From: JAULZV01 sp032117135
GTDB taxonomy: Bacteria > Patescibacteriota > Minisyncoccia > Phycocordibacterales > JAACPR01
NCBI GenBank assembly: GCA_032117135.1
Contig: JAULZV010000047.1
Span: forward strand, 1-20,374
Direction of reading: 5' to 3'
Length of the DNA stretch: 20,374 nucleotides
Position numbers and translations under genes: made by a program. Under the pieces are notes generated by a model that was not told where the DNA came from, did not search any database, and was given only the letters and a program-made list of their open reading frames with translations. Shown here in pieces: positions 12,251-18,376 of the stretch (positions are counted from its first letter, which is position 1; the number at the start of each line of letters is the position of its first letter).

Positions 12251-13276
12251 ATGGACCTTAGCAGAACAGATTCGATAGACGGAAGAAGTGTCTTCCAGCA
12301 AATGCTTTATACTGGATTCATCATCTTGATGTGTCTAGCTGTATTTCTCATCACCTCAATGGTGCAATTCACCTTGATTGCATGTGCCGATCTTGACACA
12401 GCTATCGCATTTATACGCAGCTTTTGGTTTTTGATCCTGAGTATTGCTGCAACGGGAACATTCCTTTTTTTGATCAGAAAGGAAATCTGGATTCAAAATA
12501 CAGAAGGAAACACGATGGTTTATGCGATCGACAACTTTATCTCTCATAATTTGACCGAGGAGCAAGGTAATGGAACCAAGTTTATCTTATTCGGTCCTGG
12601 CGCCTCCCTCAAACCATGGTGGATATTACCAGTCGGAACAGTAGAGGTTGAACGAGAACCGACCTTCCCTTACAATAAAACAATAACCGCCCAAGCACAG
12701 GACGGAAATAAGGTTGAGATCAGAGTGAGTTACTCTTGGAGAGCACATGCACCTCGTCTTTCTCTCTATCTTCAAGGAATCAAGGAAGGTGAAAAACAGC
12801 CGGATGAAGCTCTGCAATTTATAGGAGATACACTTGGTCAATTTGTGGAAGAAATATGTGCACAAGCTCAAGTCATTGAGCAAATTCTCACATATCAATC
12901 CGCATTTACCGACAACCTCACAGGAAGATTGAGTCAGTTCGCAAAAAGACAATACGGCATCGAAATTGTAGGTGTCGCGTTTGTTGAATGCGACGAACCT
13001 GCAGCCGTCATCGCTCAACGTAATCAAGAATCGATCAACAAATCTATTCAGAGAACAGCGAGAATATACATGGATGATTTTGGAATGTCAGGAGACGCTG
13101 CAGTAAAAGTTGCGTCTGCTCAAGCTGGCATTGCTGGTATTTCGGTGAACGACAATGTATTCACTCTTAACGTGGGCAACCCTGCCTTACTAGACCTAAT
13201 CAATGGTCTTGATCCAGCAACCAAACAAATCCTAATTCAAGCGTTCGCAAGACTCGGAAACAGAAACAGGAGATAA
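12251..13276 (+). CDS. SPFH/Band 7 domain membrane protein
   Basis: The protein has 341 residues. Two N-terminal hydrophobic helices (about 18-47 and 56-76) precede an SPFH/band-7 domain (about 105-275): FGPGASLKPWWILPVG, EREPTFPYNKTITAQAQDGNKVEIRVSYSWRA-type strands, then the helix ending in QRNQESINKS. The last 65 residues are Ala/Gly-rich and helical, the region that mediates oligomer assembly in stomatin and flotillin relatives. Family members form ring- or cage-like oligomers on membranes and often control membrane proteases or microdomains. No NfeD-like partner is present. The downstream gene starts 3 nt after its stop and has a Shine-Dalgarno inside this gene's 3' end, so the two are co-expressed. 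Confidence 0.88.
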   Translation: MDLSRTDSIDGRSVFQQMLYTGFIILMCLAVFLITSMVQFTLIACADLDTAIAFIRSFWFLILSIAATGTFLFLIRKEIWIQNTEGNTMVYAIDNFISHNLTEEQGNGTKFILFGPGASLKPWWILPVGTVEVEREPTFPYNKTITAQAQDGNKVEIRVSYSWRAHAPRLSLYLQGIKEGEKQPDEALQFIGDTLGQFVEEICAQAQVIEQILTYQSAFTDNLTGRLSQFAKRQYGIEIVGVAFVECDEPAAVIAQRNQESINKSIQRTARIYMDDFGMSGDAAVKVASAQAGIAGISVNDNVFTLNVGNPALLDLINGLDPATKQILIQAFARLGNRNRR

Positions 13277-13279
13277 GAA

Positions 13280-13828
13280 ATGAAACAAAACGAAAGTGTT
13301 AATAAAGGGATAGGTATCGCCATCATCACTGTCACTGTTCTCCTCATACTCGGAGTCATCCTCTCGCTCACCAGCAAAGGATACTCATCAGACAGTGAGG
13401 ACGAAGTGCCAGCGACAGCCAAAAACCTCCCCGCAAAACTCTACCTCCGGATGGATTCTGAAGGTGGAAAGTTCAAAGTAGGACCAGGAGAGCACACGGT
13501 CAGCTCCAGAAATGGATTGATCGTATGCTTCCGAAGGGTCCTCGTGGAGGATAAAGGAGTGGTTGGAAACACTCTTATCGAGGCGGGCGCTGCCCTCTTC
13601 GGAGAGTCGGTCGGTGCACTTGCTCCAAGAGAGCATACGCACCTCATTGCCTTTGATCCCAAGACTCTTGAAGGCACCTATATTGGTGCTCAAGAGGGTC
13701 GTGAAGGTGTAGAAGGCAAAGTCAAGCTCAGTCCGCACCCAAGCGGATTGGGATATGCGATCGTATTCTACCAAGGATACGGCCCAGGAGCTCCCCGCCA
13801 CGCAAGTGGCACGCTCCTGACATATTAA
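13280..13828 (+). CDS. Single-pass membrane protein, partner of the SPFH gene
   Basis: The protein has 182 residues. A short basic cytoplasmic start, one membrane helix (about 11-31), a Ser/Asp/Glu linker (33-48) and a beta-rich domain (about 50-182) with many Gly residues. I do not recognise the fold. The gene has AGGAG 7 nt before its ATG, overlapping the end of the SPFH gene; this is the only clear Shine-Dalgarno in the window. It is richer in GC than the surrounding genes. Tight linkage suggests a protein that works at the SPFH-marked membrane patch, which is inference from position only. Confidence 0.8.
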   Translation: MKQNESVNKGIGIAIITVTVLLILGVILSLTSKGYSSDSEDEVPATAKNLPAKLYLRMDSEGGKFKVGPGEHTVSSRNGLIVCFRRVLVEDKGVVGNTLIEAGAALFGESVGALAPREHTHLIAFDPKTLEGTYIGAQEGREGVEGKVKLSPHPSGLGYAIVFYQGYGPGAPRHASGTLLTY

Positions 13829-13837
13829 CCTCAAACC

Positions 13838-13875
13838 AATCCCGTTTGCACGCATGCGTGTAGGCGGGATTTTCT
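13838..13875 (+). terminator. Terminator of the SPFH operon
   Basis: Outer stem AATCCCG/CGGGATT (13838-13844 with 13865-13871), with an inner palindrome CACGCATGCGTG in the loop, followed by TTTCTT. Confidence 0.8.
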
Positions 13876-13900
13876 TATATATGGATGTGATACTACAACT

Positions 13901-13935
13901 AAACAAGGGCGACACCTCTGGTGCCGCCCTTGTTT
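13901..13935 (-). terminator. Terminator of the 13950-18196 minus-strand cluster
   Basis: A 16-bp stem (13901-13916 with 13920-13935) has one A-C mismatch and a 3-nt loop. It lies 14 nt after the last stop codon (13950). The T-tract on the minus strand is short, so it may act mainly as a stable 3' end. Confidence 0.7.
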
Positions 13936-13949
13936 GTCACACTACGGAT

Positions 13950-14216
13950 TTATCTCAAGATCTGAGGAACATCTGACCCCTTGACTCCGAGTGTATTGAG
14001 TAGAATTTCGATAATAGTAAACACAGATATCATAATGAGTAAACCAACTATCCCCCACAACATGTGCTCCTGACCAACTCGACGGACTTCGGGCTTGTCT
14101 GCACCTCTGATGTAATCAAAGATTCCGTAGACAAATATCACAAGCGCGACAGCAAACAAAACTTGAATGATTGGATTGACTATTGCACTTACTGCTTTTT
14201 CGAGCTGATCTTGCAT
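13950..14216 (-). CDS. Small two-helix membrane protein (VirB2/TrbC-like cluster, member 6)
   Basis: The protein has 88 residues with helices at about 13-36 and 52-77, joined by a charged loop RGADKPEVRRVGQEH. The signature FVYGI...MLWGIVGLLIMISVF matches its three upstream neighbours, so it is a paralogue. Unlike them it has no signal-like N-terminus, only a short amphipathic start. It begins 8 nt after the preceding stop. A TAATAT box 5 nt before the ATG could give a leaderless internal transcript. Size and topology resemble conjugative pilin (VirB2/TrbC) proteins, but the match is by shape and pattern only. Confidence 0.75.
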   Translation of the reverse strand: MQDQLEKAVSAIVNPIIQVLFAVALVIFVYGIFDYIRGADKPEVRRVGQEHMLWGIVGLLIMISVFTIIEILLNTLGVKGSDVPQILR

Positions 14217-14224
14217 CAGATATA

Positions 14225-14605
14225 TTAGTTAGCTCTATATCCAGCTGATGGAACTGATGGAACTGATGGTGGAAGATTAGTGTTGCGGTTTGTACCAAGA
14301 ATTGTATCACTCAAGATGGCCACAAGACCCCATACGCTTGTCATCACAAACAATGCGATAATCCCCCAAATCATTAATGTTTTTGCGTCATCCTTTTTAT
14401 CACTAAAAAGATATCTCATAATTCCCCACAGGAACGCAAGTAAAGCAAGACCAATCAAAATCGGAATGATTCGAGCAACAAGACCGTCAATTTTGTTGAG
14501 TAATGAAAACAATCCACTTGTATCAACACCCGAGTTTGCAAACACAAAAAACGGAGTCAACAGACCCACGACCGCTACTGAAATTTTACTTAAAACTTTT
14601 TTCAT
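14225..14605 (-). CDS. Two-helix membrane protein with signal peptide (cluster member 5)
   Basis: The protein has 126 residues: signal peptide 1-23 (VFA|NS), a short amphipathic stretch, membrane helices at about 45-68 and 78-100 joined by SDKKDDAKT, and a Pro/Ser tail. The pattern LLAFLWGIMRYLF...IWGIIALFVMTSVWGLV is shared with the genes at 13950, 14724 and 15140. The ATG follows an extended -10 by 28 nt. I infer a pilin-like or inner-membrane assembly protein. Confidence 0.8.
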   Translation of the reverse strand: MKKVLSKISVAVVGLLTPFFVFANSGVDTSGLFSLLNKIDGLVARIIPILIGLALLAFLWGIMRYLFSDKKDDAKTLMIWGIIALFVMTSVWGLVAILSDTILGTNRNTNLPPSVPSVPSAGYRAN

Positions 14606-14633
14606 ATTTTTGTTACTATTTTTAATACTTAGT

Positions 14634-14642
14634 ATTATATCA
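14634..14642 (-). promoter_or_regulatory. Internal extended -10 promoter (TGA-TATAAT)
   Basis: On the minus strand TG (14642-14641), A, and a perfect TATAAT (14639-14634), 28 nt before the ATG at 14605. It lies in the only sizeable gap of the cluster (14606-14723). Confidence 0.65.
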
Positions 14643-14662
14643 CTTTATAAAATTTAAACAGA

Positions 14663-14700
14663 GTTTTGTGTGGATTACCGCAATCAAAAACACACAACAC
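14663..14700 (-). terminator. Weak hairpin in the gap after the 14724 gene
   Basis: GTTTTGTGTG (14663-14672) and CACACAACAC (14691-14700) pair with one mismatch, with a smaller GATT/AATC stem nested inside. There is no good T-tract, so it may be an attenuator or RNA-stability hairpin instead of a terminator. Confidence 0.3.
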
Positions 14701-14723
14701 TTCCACATAAATTATGTACCACT

Positions 14724-15131
14724 TTAAAATTGAGGAATCCCTACATCAGTATGCCCAATCGTACTCGCAAGAATTGCAACAATCGTCCACACCGACATCA
14801 TAACAAAGAGTCCGATAACACCCCACAACATGAGCTTGCGTCCATCCGAGCGTGCAGTGTCACTTTCTTGACCTTTATACATATATTTCATCATTCCGTA
14901 CAAAAAAACCAACACCGTTAGAGCCACAATTATTGTTACGGCGTACCGACTTCCTTTGAGGATCAGGTCTGCTACAAACTCTTGAAACGTCGCATTGTCA
15001 CGTAACCCATCAGTATTCAACACAGGTTGTGCAGTACTACCAGTTGAAAAATCCCCCGATACATCTTGCGGAATAGTGTCTTGAGCATACACGGGTGGAA
15101 CTATTTTTTGTACTATATACTGTAATATCAT
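14724..15131 (-). CDS. Two-helix membrane protein (cluster member 4)
   Basis: The protein has 135 residues. A short hydrophobic start ends in VYAQD, which fits signal peptidase cleavage. A Ser/Thr/Asp-rich segment (18-48) follows, then membrane helices at about 63-86 and 101-124 joined by KGQESDTARSDGRK. The signature VFLYGMMKYMY...MLWGVIGLFVMMSVW is shared with neighbours. A TGA-TATAAT promoter overlaps the upstream stop codon and gives a leaderless transcript. Confidence 0.8.
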   Translation of the reverse strand: MILQYIVQKIVPPVYAQDTIPQDVSGDFSTGSTAQPVLNTDGLRDNATFQEFVADLILKGSRYAVTIIVALTVLVFLYGMMKYMYKGQESDTARSDGRKLMLWGVIGLFVMMSVWTIVAILASTIGHTDVGIPQF

Positions 15132-15138
15132 ATAAAAT

Positions 15139-15147
15139 ATTATATCA
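15139..15147 (-). promoter_or_regulatory. Leaderless extended -10 promoter (TGA-TATAAT) overlapping a stop codon
   Basis: TG (15147-15146), A, TATAAT (15144-15139), then 7 nt to the ATG at 15131. The TAA stop of the upstream gene (15142-15140) lies within the hexamer, so coding and promoter functions share bases. Confidence 0.7.
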
Positions 15148-15505
15148 TTTCTTGTGGCAGATTATTATCAAAAATATCCTCAATGTCTTGGACTGGTGCG
15201 AATTGTTGTTCAGGAGATACTGGTGCATCCGGAGAGTATTCAACATCTCCAATATATGATGGACCGAGCAAGCTCTGCATTAAATGAATAATTCCCCATA
15301 GACTTGTCATAACAAAGAGAGTAAGAATTCCATATAACATATAACTTCGTCCCTCTGTACGTAATTTATCATTGGAAGATCCGAAGAAGACAAATTTTAC
15401 TATTCCCCACAAAAAGGCAAGGAGTGCAAAACCGATTATAGTATAGATAACTCGATCAATCAGAGAAAGGAATTTTTGAAATAAATTGAAAATATTTTGA
15501 GACAT
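15140..15505 (-). CDS. Two-helix membrane protein (cluster member 3)
   Basis: The protein has 121 residues: amphipathic N-terminus, helices at about 18-41 and 56-80 joined by GSSNDKLRTEGRS, and an acidic, Pro/Gln-rich tail (81-121) that is probably exposed. The core pattern LLAFLWGIVKFVF...MLYGILTLFVMTSLWGII makes it a paralogue of 14225 and 14724. It starts 3 nt after the preceding stop, with no Shine-Dalgarno, so translational coupling is likely. Confidence 0.8.
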   Translation of the reverse strand: MSQNIFNLFQKFLSLIDRVIYTIIGFALLAFLWGIVKFVFFGSSNDKLRTEGRSYMLYGILTLFVMTSLWGIIHLMQSLLGPSYIGDVEYSPDAPVSPEQQFAPVQDIEDIFDNNLPQEMI

Positions 15506-15508
15506 ATG

Positions 15509-15919
15509 CTAGACCATTAGACTTGAATCCCCACTTGGAATATTAACATCGCCTTCGTATGATTCGGTTTCGACACCACGGATTGTTGATTCGATAATAT
15601 TTGCAATAACTTGAGCACCGAGAAGTACTAGAGCCCCGATAATAGTCCAAAATAATGTTTCTCTTGCAGTTTTGAGTTGTTCAGGTCGCCCTTGCGCCAC
15701 AACAAACATAAATCCCGCATAGACAAGTGCCAAGGTCACTGCTACTGCACCAAGCTGCACAAGCACTTTAAAGAAGGCATTGAGTACTTGAGCTACAGAC
15801 CTAAATGATGTAGGACTTTCTAATTGAATATTAATTGTATCTCCCGCATGAGTAGTAAGCGGAACTCCTATAATTAAGAGTGTGCATGTTGCTAATATAA
15901 ATGGAATTATTTTTGACAT
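15509..15919 (-). CDS. VirB2/TrbC-like pilin candidate (cluster member 2)
   Basis: The protein has 136 residues: signal peptide 1-25 (THA|G), then about 25 polar residues, helices at about 50-74 and 88-110, and an acidic tail. The pattern ALVYAGFMFVVAQGRPEQLKTAR before the second helix, then TIIGALVLLGAQVIA, is the arrangement seen in VirB2/TrbC-type pilin subunits. It differs from members 3-6 in lacking the FVMTSVW signature. The gap to the upstream gene is 4 nt and to the downstream gene 3 nt. Confidence 0.82.
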   Translation of the reverse strand: MSKIIPFILATCTLLIIGVPLTTHAGDTINIQLESPTSFRSVAQVLNAFFKVLVQLGAVAVTLALVYAGFMFVVAQGRPEQLKTARETLFWTIIGALVLLGAQVIANIIESTIRGVETESYEGDVNIPSGDSSLMV

Positions 15920-15923
15920 GATG

Positions 15924-16346
15924 TTATTTTACTATATCGATAAAGAATGCTTTAGCACCTAATTTTTGAAGTAACTCCCCGATTGTAATAAATGCCATAA
16001 ACATAATTAAGAACCCGACAACAACTCTCTTAAAAATATTTTTGGCTTTTTGAATTTGTGTAGGATTACCCACTGCAGTAATCAGAAGTACCCCCGCGTA
16101 CATGAACATAAATGCCACAATAAAGGTGGCGAACATAAATATCCAGTTCATCAGATTTTGAATCAAATTCATCAAGTGTACAAAATCACATGGATCTTGT
16201 CCCTGACCACCACAGGTAATGAGAGGGTTCCTATCACTTGTTCCTGGACCTGTCGGCTGTCCCATTTGACCCTGAGCCAAGGCAAGGCCTGGAATACATA
16301 TTAGAGTAAGCAGTACCGTAGCGAAGATGTGTTTTAAATTATTCAT
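15924..16346 (-). CDS. VirB2/TrbC-like membrane protein with a Cys pair (cluster member 1)
   Basis: The protein has 140 residues: signal peptide 1-24 (ALA|Q), a Gly/Pro-rich segment, Cys45 and Cys53 in ITCGGQGQDPCDF (likely disulfide), helices at about 66-90 and 105-127. AVGNPTQIQKAKNIFK between the helices is the VirB2-like basic loop and resembles that of member 2. Its ATG overlaps the end of the solute-binding gene by 8 nt, which indicates translational coupling. Confidence 0.82.
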   Translation of the reverse strand: MNNLKHIFATVLLTLICIPGLALAQGQMGQPTGPGTSDRNPLITCGGQGQDPCDFVHLMNLIQNLMNWIFMFATFIVAFMFMYAGVLLITAVGNPTQIQKAKNIFKRVVVGFLIMFMAFITIGELLQKLGAKAFFIDIVK

Positions 16347-17664
16347 TGAGTGTAGCGGTTAATTTTTCTTGAGCACGAGTAATGGCGACACTGATTTCGT
16401 ATTGTCCTGACACAACAGTCTCGATCAATTCTTTGATAATAGCACTCGATTGTCTCGAATCTGGTTCAAGCACCCCTCGTGCAATAATAGCAGATCTATT
16501 GATAATCGACTGATATGGACTAGAGACCTCGGTTGTTGCAAGCATATCTCTGCGAACCGACGCCACTTGAAGCGCTGTTGAGTATGCCTGTTGAGATGGT
16601 CTTGAAGTGAGCTTAGCTGCCATCGTAATAGCTCCTGACACATTGCGTGTCGCTCGAGGAATCATAAAGAGTTGCATTGCTCCGTATGTTACCTTCCGAG
16701 AACTATTTTGAGATTGGGGTACGAGCGCCATATCAAAATTAAGGTTTGGATTAATGCGTTTGATTGTTGGCAATTCGGATGCATATCCAATATAAAAGGC
16801 AAGATCGCCTGCAACAAACATAGTCTGAGACTTTGATAATGAACGATTCCAAGAATATACTGTTTTGGTTGGGTTTGAAAATTGTACAAAGAAGTTAGTC
16901 GCGGCATATGCCGGGTTAAGTGTGAAATTAAGATTATCATTAAATAATGATCGATACCGCTGAGCACCTCCTTGTTGCATGTCAACATATCGTTCAATTA
17001 CAGGATTACCAGCCTGTAGAGTAAGCATCCAAAAAATATCTTTGGCATTGTTAATATTATCAAACGATCCTAGTGCGATTGTACTCTTAAAAATATTGAA
17101 GGATGAATCTTTTTGTGTCATCGTAGGTGTAATTGCAAGTAATTCAGTCCATGTCTCTGGAGGCCGTGCAAAGCCACTGTTATTGAGCATATCTTTGTTG
17201 TAATACATCACCAGCGGATCAACCAAAAACGGAAATCCTAGAATACCTGTCTCAGTTACCAACAAGCTTCCTTCATCAAGAAATAAATCTTGATATGTTC
17301 TCAGTGGAAATGATTCGAATGGAATTTCTTGCATTCTTCTTTGATTAGAGATGATTTGTTTTTCGTTCAACAAAACTAAATCCGGTCCAGCCCCCTCTGC
17401 AAGTGCCTTGAGAAGTTCATCTTCAAATGTATCTTTATTTTTTTCTACATATACAAGACTAGTCAGACTCTCATCTTCAAGACTAAGCTCATTAAGAATC
17501 GTTGTAAAAGTTGATTGAGGAATTGTCCCCCATAATACAACTGTGCCGAGTGAAGAATTATTATTTCCACCACCCCGATAGGCGGTAAACAAAATGACAG
17601 CCGCAACAATCGCAATACCGGCTACTGCAAAAATAATCGCCTGAACAATATTAATGTTTTTCAT
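16339..17664 (-). CDS. Membrane-tethered extracellular solute-binding protein (family 1)
   Basis: The protein has 441 residues. An uncleaved N-terminal helix (about 7-28, no lipobox Cys) anchors a two-lobed periplasmic-binding fold. Typical family 1 (sugar-type) features are GTVVLWGT at the first strand, GAGPDLVLLN, GILGFPFLVDPLVMYYNKDML, PPETWTEL, and KSQTMFVAGDLAFYIGYASELP. Such proteins normally feed an ABC importer, but no permease or ATPase is adjacent. It lies 1 nt after the methyltransferase and overlaps the first VirB2-like gene by 8 nt. The context suggests a ligand sensor or docking subunit of the membrane cluster; this is inference. Confidence 0.85.
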   Translation of the reverse strand: MKNINIVQAIIFAVAGIAIVAAVILFTAYRGGGNNNSSLGTVVLWGTIPQSTFTTILNELSLEDESLTSLVYVEKNKDTFEDELLKALAEGAGPDLVLLNEKQIISNQRRMQEIPFESFPLRTYQDLFLDEGSLLVTETGILGFPFLVDPLVMYYNKDMLNNSGFARPPETWTELLAITPTMTQKDSSFNIFKSTIALGSFDNINNAKDIFWMLTLQAGNPVIERYVDMQQGGAQRYRSLFNDNLNFTLNPAYAATNFFVQFSNPTKTVYSWNRSLSKSQTMFVAGDLAFYIGYASELPTIKRINPNLNFDMALVPQSQNSSRKVTYGAMQLFMIPRATRNVSGAITMAAKLTSRPSQQAYSTALQVASVRRDMLATTEVSSPYQSIINRSAIIARGVLEPDSRQSSAIIKELIETVVSGQYEISVAITRAQEKLTATLNE

Positions 17665-17665
17665 A

Positions 17666-18196
17666 CTATATATTTGATTGCATTATAAAACCGTAATGAT
17701 GTTCCCCTGCTTGAATATCTTTTACAAAAGCAAGACCTACTTTTTGAAATAATTCGAGCGAACGATCTCGAGAAACTACACTTTGTGGTGTGGGTCCTAA
17801 TCCTCCAAATGATTCGGACCAATCGACCACAAGAAGTTGACCGCCCTTTTTGAGTATTCGTTTTACTTCAAGAGCGAATTTTTGTTTATCATCAATTTGA
17901 AAAAGTGTATTGGCAACAACAGCTCGATCAATACTCATATCCTGAAGACCAATACCATTTGCATCATCAAGATCATCCCACAAAGCAGTTATGTGAGTAA
18001 TTTGTTTTTGAAGACATTCGTTTGCAACTTTATCGACGAGGTTTTTTTGAACATCCAGAGCAAATATTTTGCCGGTGCCTGCCATTATTTTTGAAATTTC
18101 AAACGTGTACGCTCCAATACCACAACCTAAATCCGCAACGACCATATTGGGTTGCAAATCAAATTGTGGAACAATTACAGATGGTGCGCTAAACAT
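17666..18196 (-). CDS. Class I SAM-dependent methyltransferase
   Basis: The protein has 176 residues from ATG 18196. A Rossmann methyltransferase: motif I VVADLGCGIGAYTF (19-32), acidic Asp48 at the end of strand 2 (FALDVQ), a strand 4 region with SIDRAVVANTLFQI (88-101), and post-II KRILKKGGQLLVVDW (112-126). It resembles the UbiE/Methyltransf_11 group; the substrate is unknown. A GTG at 18232 would add 12 residues, but the start at 18196 is favoured: TATAAT ends 7 nt before it, and MFSAPS is the kind of start I remember for relatives. It heads the cluster that runs to 13950. Confidence 0.85.
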   Translation of the reverse strand: MFSAPSVIVPQFDLQPNMVVADLGCGIGAYTFEISKIMAGTGKIFALDVQKNLVDKVANECLQKQITHITALWDDLDDANGIGLQDMSIDRAVVANTLFQIDDKQKFALEVKRILKKGGQLLVVDWSESFGGLGPTPQSVVSRDRSLELFQKVGLAFVKDIQAGEHHYGFIMQSNI

Positions 18197-18203
18197 TGCT
18201 TGA

Positions 18204-18209
18204 ATTATA
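18204..18209 (-). promoter_or_regulatory. Leaderless -10 (TATAAT) of the methyltransferase cluster
   Basis: A perfect TATAAT on the minus strand ends 7 nt before the ATG at 18196, the same geometry as at 15131. No clear -35 or TG extension. Confidence 0.55.
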
Positions 18210-18268
18210 GTACAGTCGAGCAAATGATGCACTGAGGTTACTCACAGATAGATGATATGTGCATTACA

Positions 18269-18357
18269 AAATCCGTACGATACAGATACTCTCCGAGTGC
18301 CCGTCCTCGGCCTGTGGCCTGCGAGTCACTCTCCGAGTATCTGTATCGTACGGATTT
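18269..18357 (-). repeat. Structured hairpin element, copy B (conserved head on variable arms)
   Basis: Arms 18269-18291 and 18335-18357 are a perfect 23-bp inverted repeat. The 43-nt head (18292-18334, read on the minus strand) is identical to copy A except for its terminal loop (ACA instead of TTAT) and one G/A. It starts 19 nt after the gyrA stop and, read on the minus strand, ends in TTTT, so it is a likely gyrA 3' end or terminator. The arms share only ATACTC/GAGTAT with copy A. Confidence 0.88.
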
Positions 18358-18376
18358 CTGAACTACTGAAAAAGTC

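Noticed and set aside
16339..17664. Complete sugar ABC importer
   Set aside because: Only the binding protein is present; no permease or ATPase is encoded nearby and the neighbours are VirB2-like proteins.
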